A DNA stretch of 64,000 nt from positions 434,001 through 498,000 of the forward strand of contig JACJYR010000004.1 in the NCBI GenBank assembly GCA_020636005.1, read 5' to 3'. The notes under the pieces were generated by a model. It was not told where the DNA came from. It saw only the letters and a list, made by a program, of their open reading frames with translations, and did not search any database. Below, one piece after another: positions 34,632 to 43,239 of this stretch; the stretch's first letter is position 1, and each line of letters opens with the position of its first letter. The translations under genes were made by a program, and so were the position numbers. Source of the stretch: Lewinellaceae bacterium. Its GTDB lineage: Bacteria > Bacteroidota > Bacteroidia > Chitinophagales > Saprospiraceae.

Positions 34632-36755
34632 GTGCACGACAACGAGCACGACCACCGACAAATCACCCAAACCGGCAAAGGCGACATCCTGCTCGCAGCC
34701 CTGGAGCAAATGTTGGAATCCAGGGAGAAAATGCACGGCGAAGTCATCCAGCAACGCCAATACCTCGAAAGCCTCGTCAAAGAACTTTATCTGCATGACA
34801 TTGCCGATGAAGATGCCGAATGGTCAGAGAAGATGCTGGCACCCCTGGCAGAAGTGGAAAATACCATCGCCTATTTCAGGGCCGCCCGCCAACTGGCCAA
34901 CTGGTACAAAAAGGGGCATTCGCTGCAAGCTATCTTAGGCGAAAAAGTGGGCTTGAAAAAACTGGCCGGCCTGGGCATGAGGCTGCGCCAGCGCATCGAG
35001 GAAGTGGCGCAGGCCAGCGAGGACGGGGAAGGAAGGATTGACGCCCGTGCCCTGAACGGGCGTTTTGCCAAAACCATCGTGGAGGCTATCCGCCAAATGA
35101 ACCAGGCAGGCCTGAAAGTTTATGTGGACAAAGTGGGCAACCTGCACGGCATCCTCTTCCCGGCCCAGGTTGATACGACCAATGGGGTGGGCAAAGAAAT
35201 GAAGGCCCACACCCAACGGGCCATCTGCATCTGCTCCCACCTCGACACAGTGAACGACGCCGGCAAATACGATGGCCGCCTCGGTGTACTGTCGGGCATC
35301 GAAGTGGCACACGTGCTGAGCGACTTGAAGGAATATTTCAACCTGCAATTTCCCAATACCAACAAAGGCGCACTGCCGCATTTGCTGATGGTGACGGCCT
35401 TCAATGGCGAGGAAATGTACTTCACAGGGGAGGGCGTCTCCATGCCGGGAAGCGCTGCCGTGGCGGGCCGCAGCACGGTGGAGCAAATTCATAAAATGAC
35501 CAACCTGAAAGGCGAGGTTTTCAAGGATAAACTGGTGGAACTGCTGCGCCTCATCCAGGAAAAACAGGTGGAAGGCGGACTGCAACTTGTCAACGACTTC
35601 GCCGCCTGCACCACCGGCGACGGCTTGCTGGAATGTTGTTTTGACCCAACAGACTTTTTTACCAGGCATACCTACGAGCGCCACATCGAGCAAGGCCCCG
35701 TGCTGGACGAGCGGGAAATACCGCTGGCCCTCGTGGACACCGTCATGGGCATCCACCAGGAAGATTTTACCATCGAAGGGATCCGTGCCGAGCAGGGCGC
35801 ATTGGACATCAACCTGAAACTCCGGCAGCTCGCCCGTGAATTTGACGAAAACATGCGTATCACCGTCGGCGTCATGGACAGTTCGGCGGGCTACCGCACA
35901 CCGAAGGAAGTTGGCTTTGCCCTGCGCTGCCAACTGATTGGCGAGAAGAACCACGCCGGTGCTACCCGCTACGAGGACCGCTGCGATGCAGGTGTGGCCG
36001 CTGCCCGTCTGGCCCGCCACTTCCTGCAAACTGTGGAAGACTGGAATGCCGGCAATGGTACGGAATACCTGCCGCTCATTGGCGGCATTGAGCTTTTGCC
36101 AGGCACCAACCGCAATGTGATACCGGAAAGCGCTGCCTTCACGCTGGCCATCAACTCCCCTTCTATTCCGGAAGCTTTGGAGGATAACCTCAACTACGGC
36201 TTACGGGGCTGGATTATGGGCAATTTGACATTGAAGGTAAAAAACGGCGGCGAGGGCATCCACGATTTCAGCATGGAACCCATCGGCTTCATCAGCGCCA
36301 GCAACCAGATAAAATTCAGCATTGACCTGCGGGCGGCAAGTAGTGAGGCGATTCATATTTTTATCAAAGAAGCCAGGGTGGCCATCAACGAGGTGGCAGT
36401 AGAACTTGGACTGAAAATTACCTCTGCCATCCAACAGGAACTGATGCCCTACCATTTGGCCGACTCCGGCCAGGTGCTGCAACTGGAGCGCAGTTTTGGC
36501 GGCAGCCACAACCCCAACGAGGCGCAACTGGAAGCTGACCTCTTGCGTGGCACACTGCTGCAACTGAACGTGGTGCGGGAGTTCCTGCAACTCGGTTCTC
36601 TGGAGCATTTCAACCTTTTTGAGTTTGTGGAAAAACATATACCGCCTGATTGGAAGTACAACGTCCGCCCCTTTGTTTCCGGGGCTTTGCACGACACCTG
36701 CAATATTGCGGGAAAACGGGAGTCGCCACGAGTTGAACGAATGACAGCGAATTAA
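34632..36755 (+). CDS. M20-family hydrolase of the hydantoinase/carbamoylase type
   Basis: 707 residues from a GTG; there is no ATG in frame after the preceding stop. After a 140-residue helical extension comes an M20/M28-type dinuclear zinc fold: CSHLDT (His203, Asp205), Asp214 in GKYDGRLGV, FNGEEMYFTGEG (Glu pair), ERHIEQGPVLDE and finally FVSGALHDTCN. HIEQGP and SGA-HD are hallmarks of the N-carbamoyl-amino-acid hydrolase/allantoate amidohydrolase group, usually about 410 residues, so this one carries long insertions (about 300-370). Cytosolic, expected to release ammonia and CO2 from N-carbamoyl compounds. Its last 12 codons look derived from the palindromic repeat that follows. Confidence 0.85.
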   Translation: MHDNEHDHRQITQTGKGDILLAALEQMLESREKMHGEVIQQRQYLESLVKELYLHDIADEDAEWSEKMLAPLAEVENTIAYFRAARQLANWYKKGHSLQAILGEKVGLKKLAGLGMRLRQRIEEVAQASEDGEGRIDARALNGRFAKTIVEAIRQMNQAGLKVYVDKVGNLHGILFPAQVDTTNGVGKEMKAHTQRAICICSHLDTVNDAGKYDGRLGVLSGIEVAHVLSDLKEYFNLQFPNTNKGALPHLLMVTAFNGEEMYFTGEGVSMPGSAAVAGRSTVEQIHKMTNLKGEVFKDKLVELLRLIQEKQVEGGLQLVNDFAACTTGDGLLECCFDPTDFFTRHTYERHIEQGPVLDEREIPLALVDTVMGIHQEDFTIEGIRAEQGALDINLKLRQLAREFDENMRITVGVMDSSAGYRTPKEVGFALRCQLIGEKNHAGATRYEDRCDAGVAAARLARHFLQTVEDWNAGNGTEYLPLIGGIELLPGTNRNVIPESAAFTLAINSPSIPEALEDNLNYGLRGWIMGNLTLKVKNGGEGIHDFSMEPIGFISASNQIKFSIDLRAASSEAIHIFIKEARVAINEVAVELGLKITSAIQQELMPYHLADSGQVLQLERSFGGSHNPNEAQLEADLLRGTLLQLNVVREFLQLGSLEHFNLFEFVEKHIPPDWKYNVRPFVSGALHDTCNIAGKRESPRVERMTAN

Positions 36756-36769
36756 TTTTAAATTATGTC

Positions 36770-37003
36770 GCCACGAATTACACGAATTAAAACGAATTTA
36801 ACGGAAATAATAACTCGGGAAAAATTAGTGGTAATTCGTGGCTGAACATTGCCACGAATTACACGAATTAAAACGAATTTAACGGAAATAATAATTCGGG
36901 AAAAATTAGTGTAATTCGTGGCTGGGCGTTGCCACGAATTACAGGGATTAAATCGAATTTAAAGGAAATAATAATTCGGGAAAAATCAGTGGTAATTCGT
37001 GGC
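36770..37003. repeat. Three tandem copies of a palindrome-ended 73-bp element
   Basis: Units at 36770-36842, 36851-36922 and 36931-37003 repeat every 80-81 bp with 8-bp spacers. Each begins GCCACGAATTAC and ends GTAATTCGTGGC (12-bp terminal inverted repeats; unit 2 is one base shorter). The interior CACGAATTAAAACGAATTTA is conserved with a few changes in unit 3. A partial further copy (GTCGCCACGAGTTGAACGAA) lies in the 3' end of the preceding gene. It occupies the whole leader of the asparagine synthetase gene. Confidence 0.92.
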
Positions 37004-37043
37004 AACATATCATTCAATCAATTTTTAACATCAAATAAATATT

Positions 37044-39029
37044 ATGTGTGGAATCACCGGCTATTGGAGCCATCAACCATTACAACCAACTGCAAAGAAC
37101 ACCATCTACAACATGGTGGAAACCCTTCACCACCGCGGGCCGGATGGCTACGGCTACCATTTCGACCAGGAACACGGCCTGGCAATGGGCCATGCCCGCC
37201 TCTCCATTATTGACCTGGAAACGGGCGATCAGCCCCTGTTCAACCGGGACCGTTCGCTGGCACTCACCGTGAACGGCGAGTTTTATGACTATAAGCGCAT
37301 CCGCACCGGGCTGCGGTTGGAAGGATTTCATTTCTCCACTAAATCGGACAGTGAAATTGCGCTGCCGCTGTATGAAAAGTTCGGCCTTGATTTTATAGGG
37401 AAATTGCGGGGCGAATTTGCCTTTGCCCTCTTCGATCAGCGCAGGCAACGGTTGTTGCTGGTACGGGATCGCTTTGGCATCAAACCCTTGTTTTACCATG
37501 TGGGCAAAAATGCGGTCGTGTATGGCTCGGAGATTAAGTCCTTGTTTGCCCATCCTGCAGTGCCGAGGGCATTTTCCAAAGAAGGCGTTTTGCACCAAAT
37601 GATGCATACGATGGTGCCGGGGACGAGTGCCTTTGAGGGCGTCCATGCCGTGCTGCCGGGGCATTTTTTAATCATAGAGAAAACAAAGGGCGGCTTCGAT
37701 GTGCGCCAACAGAAATACTGGGACATGGACTTCCCGCACCTGAACGAACACGACTCGTCCATCCTTCCCGACCAGCATATTGAAAATGTAAAAGAGGCGC
37801 TGACCGATGCCGTGGCCTTCCGCCTGGAAGCGGATGTACCGGTGGGCTGCTACCTCTCCGGTGGCATAGACAGTTGCTCCATGCTGGGCCTCGCTTCGTC
37901 CATGCAGCAGTCGCCCGTGCAGGCATTCACCATCAGTTTCGACCATGCAGCCTACGACGAGAGCGCCATCGCCCGTGAAATGGCCAATGCCACCGGTGCC
38001 GAACAGGAAGAAATCAAATTGGCGGCAGATGAACTCTACGGCGACAATTTTATCAAAACGGCCTGGCACGCCGAGCGCACTTTTTACAATACCCTCGGCG
38101 TGGCAAAATGGTGCATGAGCAAGCGGGTGAACGAGTGCAACTACCGGGTGGTGGTGACCGGGGAAGGTTCTGACGAATTGTTTGGCGGCTATCCGGCCTT
38201 CAAGCGGGACATGTTCCTGCACGGCATGATCGGCGATGCTGAAAAGCATATCGGGGCCATGGATGAGTCGAACAAACTCTTCAAAGGGGCTATCCTGTCC
38301 GAAAACCAAATATCACACCCGGCCCTGGACGCCGTTTGTGGCTTCACGCCTTCGTGGATACAGTCCTGGATGCAGGCGCTGGCCGTCGCACGGCCTCTGT
38401 TGCACGATGATCTGTTGGCGGAACTGAAAGACTACGACCCGATAGTGGCCATCGCCAATTCCTTCGATGCCAGCCAACTCGACAAGCGCCACCCGCTCGA
38501 CAAGGCGCAGTACACCTGGATAAAGACCATGCTCGAATGCCAAATCCTCAACTGGGGCGGCGACCGGGTGGACATGGCCAATTCCATGGAAAGCCGCCCG
38601 GCTTTCCTCGACCATCATGTGGCCGATGTGGCCAAGGCCATTCCGCCGTCGCTGCGCATCCGTGGCAACACGGAAAAATGGGTGCTGCGGGAGGCTATGA
38701 AGCACATCTTGCCGGAAGTGCTGTACAAGCGGGAGAAATTTGCCTTTATGGCGCCACCTGCACACACGTCGGATAGCAAGCGACAGGCCATCCAGGAGCT
38801 GAAAAACCGCTTCCTGAACGAGGATGCCATCAAAAAAGCCGGCCTGTTTGACCCGGCCAGGCTGAAGGCTTTCCTGAAAGGCTATCAGGAGGACAAAGAC
38901 CCTGTTTCCCTGGTGCGCAAGGATGCCCTCATCAACCACTTGCTGGTGCTGCATATTTTGAACGAGCAGTTTGTGCAGGTGGAACGGAAGGCGATGGGGA
39001 GTTTGGTTGGCGAGGAGGCGATGGCGTGA
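37044..39029 (+). CDS. asnB: Asparagine synthetase (glutamine-hydrolysing)
   Basis: 661 residues. Starts MCGITGYW with the catalytic Cys2 of class II glutamine amidotransferases; glutamine-site residues Arg51 (HARLSIID), VNGEFYDYKRIR and SDSEIALPLY follow. The synthetase half has the pyrophosphate loop CYLSGGIDSCSM (272-277), VVVTGEGSDELFGGYPAFKR and MANSMESRPAFLDHHV. It converts aspartate (or a related acid) with glutamine and ATP to the amide. It is longer than the roughly 554-residue E. coli AsnB but in the range of the ~630-660 residue bacterial branch that also includes amidating enzymes for other substrates. It ends the metabolic block and has its own terminator. Confidence 0.9.
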   Translation: MCGITGYWSHQPLQPTAKNTIYNMVETLHHRGPDGYGYHFDQEHGLAMGHARLSIIDLETGDQPLFNRDRSLALTVNGEFYDYKRIRTGLRLEGFHFSTKSDSEIALPLYEKFGLDFIGKLRGEFAFALFDQRRQRLLLVRDRFGIKPLFYHVGKNAVVYGSEIKSLFAHPAVPRAFSKEGVLHQMMHTMVPGTSAFEGVHAVLPGHFLIIEKTKGGFDVRQQKYWDMDFPHLNEHDSSILPDQHIENVKEALTDAVAFRLEADVPVGCYLSGGIDSCSMLGLASSMQQSPVQAFTISFDHAAYDESAIAREMANATGAEQEEIKLAADELYGDNFIKTAWHAERTFYNTLGVAKWCMSKRVNECNYRVVVTGEGSDELFGGYPAFKRDMFLHGMIGDAEKHIGAMDESNKLFKGAILSENQISHPALDAVCGFTPSWIQSWMQALAVARPLLHDDLLAELKDYDPIVAIANSFDASQLDKRHPLDKAQYTWIKTMLECQILNWGGDRVDMANSMESRPAFLDHHVADVAKAIPPSLRIRGNTEKWVLREAMKHILPEVLYKREKFAFMAPPAHTSDSKRQAIQELKNRFLNEDAIKKAGLFDPARLKAFLKGYQEDKDPVSLVRKDALINHLLVLHILNEQFVQVERKAMGSLVGEEAMA

Positions 39030-39049
39030 AAGCGTAGCGAGTTTTGATG

Positions 39050-39083
39050 AAAGGTGACATCTTCCTGGGGTGTCACCTTTTTC
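39050..39083 (+). terminator. Rho-independent terminator of asnB
   Basis: AAGGTGACA / TGTCACCTT stem with a loop of about 11 bases followed by TTTTC, 20 bp after the stop. Confidence 0.88.
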
Positions 39084-39240
39084 TGTTGCTATCCTAAAAT
39101 CTGCGACAACCGAAAAATAGCGTACCACCCCTTTCTGCGCCTGATTATTTGAATTTCGTAAGTTTTGCTTTGAAAATGATTAGTCGTGGCTACGCCTTTG
39201 GCTTTCCTTTGCACTTGAATTTTATAATAAACGTAAGTGC

Positions 39241-39792
39241 ATGAATTTGAAGCATTCCATCAAAACAATTGTTCTTTTTACGCTGGTGCTGCTCTTCAAT
39301 AACGCCAAGTCACAAAACACAGACAGCTCCAAACACGAACTAAATTTCAAGGGCACTGTCACGGTTACCAACAATGGCTTTTCCCTCGTACTAATGCATT
39401 TTGCCATGAAAATGCAGCCGTCCACGAATTTCGACCAGCAGCAGATTAACGCTTCGCAACGTATTTCCACGTTGTTCCTGGAGTTGCTGGAGCGGCAGTT
39501 CCCCATCGAGGAAGGCCACCCACAGGTCAGCCTACGGTCCCCCTCTGGTTTTGCGCAGCAACTCAATGTCCACGTCAACCACCTGAACCGGGCCGTGAAG
39601 GAAAGTACGAGAAAGACCACTTCCACCCTCATTGCTGAACGTATCCTACAGGAAGCAAAAATCCTGTTGAAGCACAGCCAGTGGAATATATCGGAAATAG
39701 CCTACGCCCTGGGCTTTGCAGAGGTGACGCATTTCAATAATTTCTTTAAAAAGCTGGTAGGGACGAGTCCGGAGAAGTTCAGGAACGGGTGA
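39241..39792 (+). CDS. Chimeric gene: secreted-protein N terminus fused to AraC DNA-binding domain
   Basis: 183 residues. The first ~50 are a signal peptide (MNLKHSIKTIVLFTLVLLFN) and the start of a mature surface protein (LNFKGTVTVTNNGFSLV). From about residue 52 it becomes the C-terminal part of an AraC-family regulator: INASQRISTLFLELLERQFP and LNVHVNHLNRAVKESTRKTT and ISEIAYALGFAEVTHFNNFF match the intact regulator at 40304-41233 almost motif for motif. A DNA-binding domain behind an export signal is senseless, so this is most likely a deletion fusion and functionally dead, though the frame is open. The ligand-binding AraC N terminus is missing. Confidence 0.75.
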   Translation: MNLKHSIKTIVLFTLVLLFNNAKSQNTDSSKHELNFKGTVTVTNNGFSLVLMHFAMKMQPSTNFDQQQINASQRISTLFLELLERQFPIEEGHPQVSLRSPSGFAQQLNVHVNHLNRAVKESTRKTTSTLIAERILQEAKILLKHSQWNISEIAYALGFAEVTHFNNFFKKLVGTSPEKFRNG

Positions 39793-39919
39793 TTTATTAC
39801 CATCACGAAGACAAAGAAGTCCACAAAGTTGATTTGAAAAAAGAATTGGCACGAGGTACTCGACGGTGATGGATGGGGACAGGTCTGTAAATAAAGCGAC
39901 AACTATTCACTCAATCCTT

Positions 39920-40105
39920 TCACCGCCGCTTCAATAGGCGGTACGCCTGGTGTTCGAAGTACTTCGCCAGCGCCATTCCTTTGGTCATACCGAACTGCCT
40001 GAACAGTTTGGTGCTTTCGTCCAATTGCATGTGGCGTAATAGCCATATCAAGTAGCCTGCCTTTCTTGAAAAACGAAGCGGATATGGGCGAGTCGCTTTT
40101 TTTAT
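39920..40105 (-). pseudogene. Orphan C-terminal protein fragment
   Basis: On the minus strand one frame reads GYLIWLLRHMQLDESTKLFR, then QFGMTKGMALAKYFEHQAYR, LLKRR and stop. It has the look of a real helical protein end but has no start codon upstream; the copy-2 dispersed repeat begins there. Family not recognised. Confidence 0.35.
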
Positions 40106-40208
40106 AGATAATCGTCATTAAAAGTCATTGGTCATTAAAGTCATTTTATTGAAAATCAGTGGCTTAGGATTTTGCCCCAATCAATTTTTAATGTGGCTAT
40201 CTATAAAG
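40097..40208 (+). repeat. Dispersed ~110-bp repeat, copy 2
   Basis: Partner of 21177-21287, same orientation, with about ten differences. Here it lies between an orphan gene fragment and the AraC gene. Confidence 0.8.
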
Positions 40209-40273
40209 CCTGCATATTGGTGAAACTGGCACTTCCCAATTGCTTTTTGAGCTATTGCAATCCCCAAAACAAC

Positions 40274-40281
40274 TACCTTTG
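40274..40281 (+). promoter_or_regulatory. -7 box of the AraC regulator gene
   Basis: TACCTTTG, an exact TAnnTTTG match, 22 bp before the ATG at 40304. Nearby TTTG and TTG upstream are not at the standard 19-21 bp spacing. Confidence 0.5.
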
Positions 40282-40303
40282 CCGTTCTTTGAATTTTGCA
40301 AAT

Positions 40304-41233
40304 ATGGAAAACATCGGCATTCGGGAATTTTACAAAGAAATTTGCGGCAACAGCGGCTGTCAATTGGAGGCTTTGTTGGAAAACAAGAACGCCAATGACT
40401 TGGGGCATTTCAATGTTTTTGACATTGCCAAATTTTACCATTCCAGCAGAAAAAAATCCGAGATGACCTATAATCGGAGGCTATACTACAAAATCAGCTT
40501 GATAAAAGGCAAAAACTTAGTGGAGTATGCCGACAAAACCGTGCTGATTGAGAAGCAAGCCATCTTGTTTGCCACGCCCAAAATCCCTTACCGTTACACG
40601 CCGCAGGACACGGAGCAGTCAGGTCATTTTTGCGTTTTTACGACTGATTTTCTTTCCAAATCCATGACAGGGTTGCGGATTGATGAACTGCCGATTTACC
40701 AACCCAACAGCAGTTTTATTTATCAATTGGATGATGAAAAATTTCTCGAAATGGAGCAGATTTTCAGGAAAATGAGTACTGAACTGGCTTCCGACTATGC
40801 CTTCAAGTATGATTTGCTCCGAAATTATGTCATGGAACTGATACATACGGGGCAAAAATTGGAGCCGATGAAAACCGTCAACGGCGTTGCCAATGCTGCG
40901 GGCAGAATCACTTCCCTTTTCATCGAATTGCTGGAGCGGCAGTTCCCCATTGAAAACGAGGCGCAGGTCATTCAACTGAAAACGCCGCTGGATTTTGCCA
41001 AAAACTTAGGCATCCACGTCAACCACCTGAACAAAGTGCTGAAGGAAACCACCGGAAAAAGCACCACCGAAGTCATCAACGGCAGGATGGTAGAAGAAGC
41101 CAAGATATTGCTCAAACAAACCCGGTGGAATGCATCGGAAATCGCATTTGCGCTGGGGTTTGACGAAGTAGCCCACTTCTCCAATTTTTTCAAGAAGCAT
41201 ACCGCCGTGTCCCCTTTGAAATATCGCAATTGA
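40304..41233 (+). CDS. AraC-family transcriptional regulator
   Basis: 309 residues from the ATG at 40304. The N-terminal 180 residues are a cupin-like ligand domain (HFNVFDIAKFYHSSRKKSEM; LYYKISLIKGKNLVEYADKT; PYRYTPQDTEQSGHFCVFTT). The C-terminal 100 form the AraC/XylS double helix-turn-helix (LGIHVNHLNKVLKETTGKST and ARNASEIAFALGF-like segment WNASEIAFALGFDEVAHFSN, then FFKKHTAVSPLKYR). It lies 87 bp before an SDR oxidoreductase gene, the usual pairing in Bacteroidota where this type of regulator activates a neighbouring redox enzyme. Ligand unknown. Confidence 0.92.
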   Translation: MENIGIREFYKEICGNSGCQLEALLENKNANDLGHFNVFDIAKFYHSSRKKSEMTYNRRLYYKISLIKGKNLVEYADKTVLIEKQAILFATPKIPYRYTPQDTEQSGHFCVFTTDFLSKSMTGLRIDELPIYQPNSSFIYQLDDEKFLEMEQIFRKMSTELASDYAFKYDLLRNYVMELIHTGQKLEPMKTVNGVANAAGRITSLFIELLERQFPIENEAQVIQLKTPLDFAKNLGIHVNHLNKVLKETTGKSTTEVINGRMVEEAKILLKQTRWNASEIAFALGFDEVAHFSNFFKKHTAVSPLKYRN

Positions 41234-41320
41234 TTGAATTTTGCAAAAAACAGATTGTCGTTTACAAGCGCCATGCTTGCCGCTTGCCTCACCTTTGCGG
41301 CTCACTAAACAAAGTAAAAA

Positions 41321-42088
41321 ATGACAGTCAATTCAAAAAAAGTAGTATTGGTCACCGGCGGCAGCCGGGGGCTGGGTCGGGACATGGCGCTGCAATTAGC
41401 CAAAAAGGATTTTGATGTAATCATCACTTACCACGGCAATAAGGACGCTGCGGACAAAGTGGTGGAGGAAGTGTATGCAACCGGCAAAAAAGCCATCGCC
41501 TTGCAGTTGGATGTAGCCCAGTCAGCCAATTTTGACGCATTTATTGGCGTGGTGAAAGAGAAATTGGCGAACGAGTTTGGCACGAACCAAATCCATTCCC
41601 TCGTGAACAATGCAGGCACCGGAACTTATGCAAGTTATATCAGCACGACCGAAGCGCAGTTCGACGACATGGTGAATATCCACCTGAAAGCGGCATTTTT
41701 CCTGACCCAGAAAATGCTGCCCTTGCTGTCCGACGGCGGTAGCATCGTCAATATTTCCACCGGGCTGGCACGTTTCAGTTACCCAAATTACGCTGCCTAC
41801 GCCATCGTGAAAGCGGGCATTGAAAGCCTGACCCGGTACCAGGCGTTGGAACTGGGGCACAGAAAAATAAGGGTGAACACCGTAGCCCCGGGCGCCATCG
41901 AAACCGATTTTGGCGGCGGGGCGGTCAGGGACAACAAAGACCTGAACGCCATGATTGCCGGCACCACCGCATTGGGCAGGGTGGGTCTGCCCGACGATGT
42001 GGGAAGCGTGGTCGCCTTCCTGTGCAGCCCCGATGCCAAGTGGGTGAACGCACAGCGGATTGAGGTGGCTGGCGGGGTCCATGTTTGA
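41321..42088 (+). CDS. SDR-family NAD(P)-dependent oxidoreductase
   Basis: 255 residues, classical short-chain dehydrogenase/reductase. Cofactor motif TGGSRGLG (12-19), NNAG (96-99), catalytic Ser146 (NIS), Tyr160 and Lys164 (YAIVK), and the PGAIETDF segment after the catalytic helix. The Arg after the second Gly of the cofactor loop suggests NADPH. Likely substrate is a small carbonyl or alcohol. Positioned after the AraC regulator and ended by a strong terminator. Confidence 0.93.
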   Translation: MTVNSKKVVLVTGGSRGLGRDMALQLAKKDFDVIITYHGNKDAADKVVEEVYATGKKAIALQLDVAQSANFDAFIGVVKEKLANEFGTNQIHSLVNNAGTGTYASYISTTEAQFDDMVNIHLKAAFFLTQKMLPLLSDGGSIVNISTGLARFSYPNYAAYAIVKAGIESLTRYQALELGHRKIRVNTVAPGAIETDFGGGAVRDNKDLNAMIAGTTALGRVGLPDDVGSVVAFLCSPDAKWVNAQRIEVAGGVHV

Positions 42089-42113
42089 CAAACATCTGTT
42101 TTCAAAAATGAGG

Positions 42114-42148
42114 AGAGGAGGTTCTTTTGAGCCTCCTCTTTTTTTTTC
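42114..42148 (+). terminator. Rho-independent terminator of the SDR gene
   Basis: AGAGGAGG / CCTCCTCT stem with a ~10-base loop, followed by nine T. Confidence 0.93.
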
Positions 42149-42171
42149 AACCTTATTAAAAGCGTTCGACA

Positions 42172-42540
42172 TTAGCGTTGAACGGCTTTACAAGCCATTG
42201 GTTTACAGTATTTTATCGGCTCATAGTCCAAATAGCCGAAGACGAAAACCGCCCCTTCGTCGGGCACGTGGCTGGCGAATGCGCCCATGCCCGTCAGCCC
42301 GGCGAAGGGGAAGCCGTCCAAGCCGCCCATCTTGAACGGGCCGAGGAATTAGATTGCCCGTGAAGGATACTGGATGCTGTTCACGTCGTCGCTGCAAATG
42401 CTGTCGGCCAGCATGATTTTGGCGGTTTCGAGGTCGAGTTTTTCCTCCACGAAATCAATCAGGCGGTTGACGGAATCAATCGTCGTGATGGCGTTGGGGT
42501 AGTGCTGCCGGATGATGGCGAGTTTTTCTCTTTTTTTCAT
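42172..42540 (-). pseudogene. Broken LCIB-like carbonic anhydrase gene
   Basis: From the ATG at 42540 the frame reads KLAIIRQHYPNAITTIDSVN, then KIMLADSICSDDVNSIQYPS, RAI, and a TAA at 42349-42351. In the same frame it continues FLGPFKMGGLDGFPFAGLTG, MGAFASHVPDEGAVFVF and then loses similarity before a stop at 42172. The GG-x-x-GFPF-x-G-x-TG-x-GAF-x-x-HVPD core is the hallmark of the LCIB/C family of beta-type carbonic anhydrases. Two lesions: an in-frame nonsense codon and loss of the C-terminal half. The start overlaps the stop of the K+ channel gene by four bases, so the two were one operon. Confidence 0.65.
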
Positions 42541-43223
42541 GTTGTAGAATTAGAAGTGAATTTGCTGATGAGGATGCCGACCAGCACCACGGAGTAAAAC
42601 TGCCCGGCGATGCCGAAAAACGCCGTTGCCAATTTGGTGTAATGGGCATTCGGCAATATGTCTCCGAAGCCGATACTGGTCAGTGTGATGCTGCAAAAAT
42701 AAACAAGGTCAATATAGGTGCTTGCGGGGTCGCCAGTGTTGCTCACGCCCTTAAAAGAATCGGGGTTTTGGTAAAAAAGCATCTGCATGAGGAACACGCT
42801 GATTTCTATCAATAAAAAATAACCGCAAGCCGAGGCGGAAATAATGTCGAGGTTGATGTAACCGGGGCGGAGTAGGAATTTCAGCACCTCCCAAAAAATG
42901 AATGAGAAGAATAGCACGTAAGAAATATTGAGCGCATACATGAACTCAGGTACGTGCTGCACGAACGGAACTGCAAGCGGAAACGCCGTGACTAAGACGA
43001 AAAGCAGGTTTTTGACCACGTTCTTCCAGCGACCTTTTTCCACAAAAACGCCCACGCTCGCCACGCCCAAAATGAGCATATTGGCCACCCAGATATATTT
43101 GGTGTAAAACGGCAGGTCGCGCAGGAAAATGCCAATGAACAGATGCTGCACGAGGGCGAAGAGCAGCACCTCGTATTTGCGGCGGCGGAGAAAGGGTAAG
43201 GCTTGTTTCATCAGCGTTTGCAA
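42537..43223 (-). CDS. Two-pore-helix potassium channel-like membrane protein
   Basis: 228 residues with about six hydrophobic segments (AYEVLLFALVQHLFIGIFLR-type first helices; YALNISYVLFFSFIFWEVLK). Near the C terminus IDLVYFCSITLTSIGFGDIL contains the selectivity filter TSIGFGD, a variant of TVGYGD, between a pore helix and a final helix (AFFGIAGQFYSVVLVGILIS). So a small ion channel of the KcsA/voltage-gated type, probably K+. It sits between a DoxX-like gene and the broken LCIB-like gene, all read in the same direction; stop and next start overlap (ATGA). Confidence 0.85.
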   Translation of the reverse strand: MQTLMKQALPFLRRRKYEVLLFALVQHLFIGIFLRDLPFYTKYIWVANMLILGVASVGVFVEKGRWKNVVKNLLFVLVTAFPLAVPFVQHVPEFMYALNISYVLFFSFIFWEVLKFLLRPGYINLDIISASACGYFLLIEISVFLMQMLFYQNPDSFKGVSNTGDPASTYIDLVYFCSITLTSIGFGDILPNAHYTKLATAFFGIAGQFYSVVLVGILISKFTSNSTT

Positions 43224-43239
43224 GGCAATCAGACCAGGT

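Noticed and set aside
34935..36029. A 364-residue minus-strand open frame
   Set aside because: Antisense of the M20 hydrolase, whose metal-site motifs are on the plus strand.
36770..37003. CRISPR array
   Set aside because: The units are long, palindrome-ended and conserved throughout, with 8-bp spacers; no Cas genes nearby.
39793..40170. A 71-residue minus-strand frame at 39903-40118
   Set aside because: The neighbouring frame (GYLIWLLRHMQLDES) looks more like real protein; neither has a full gene, so only the fragment is listed.
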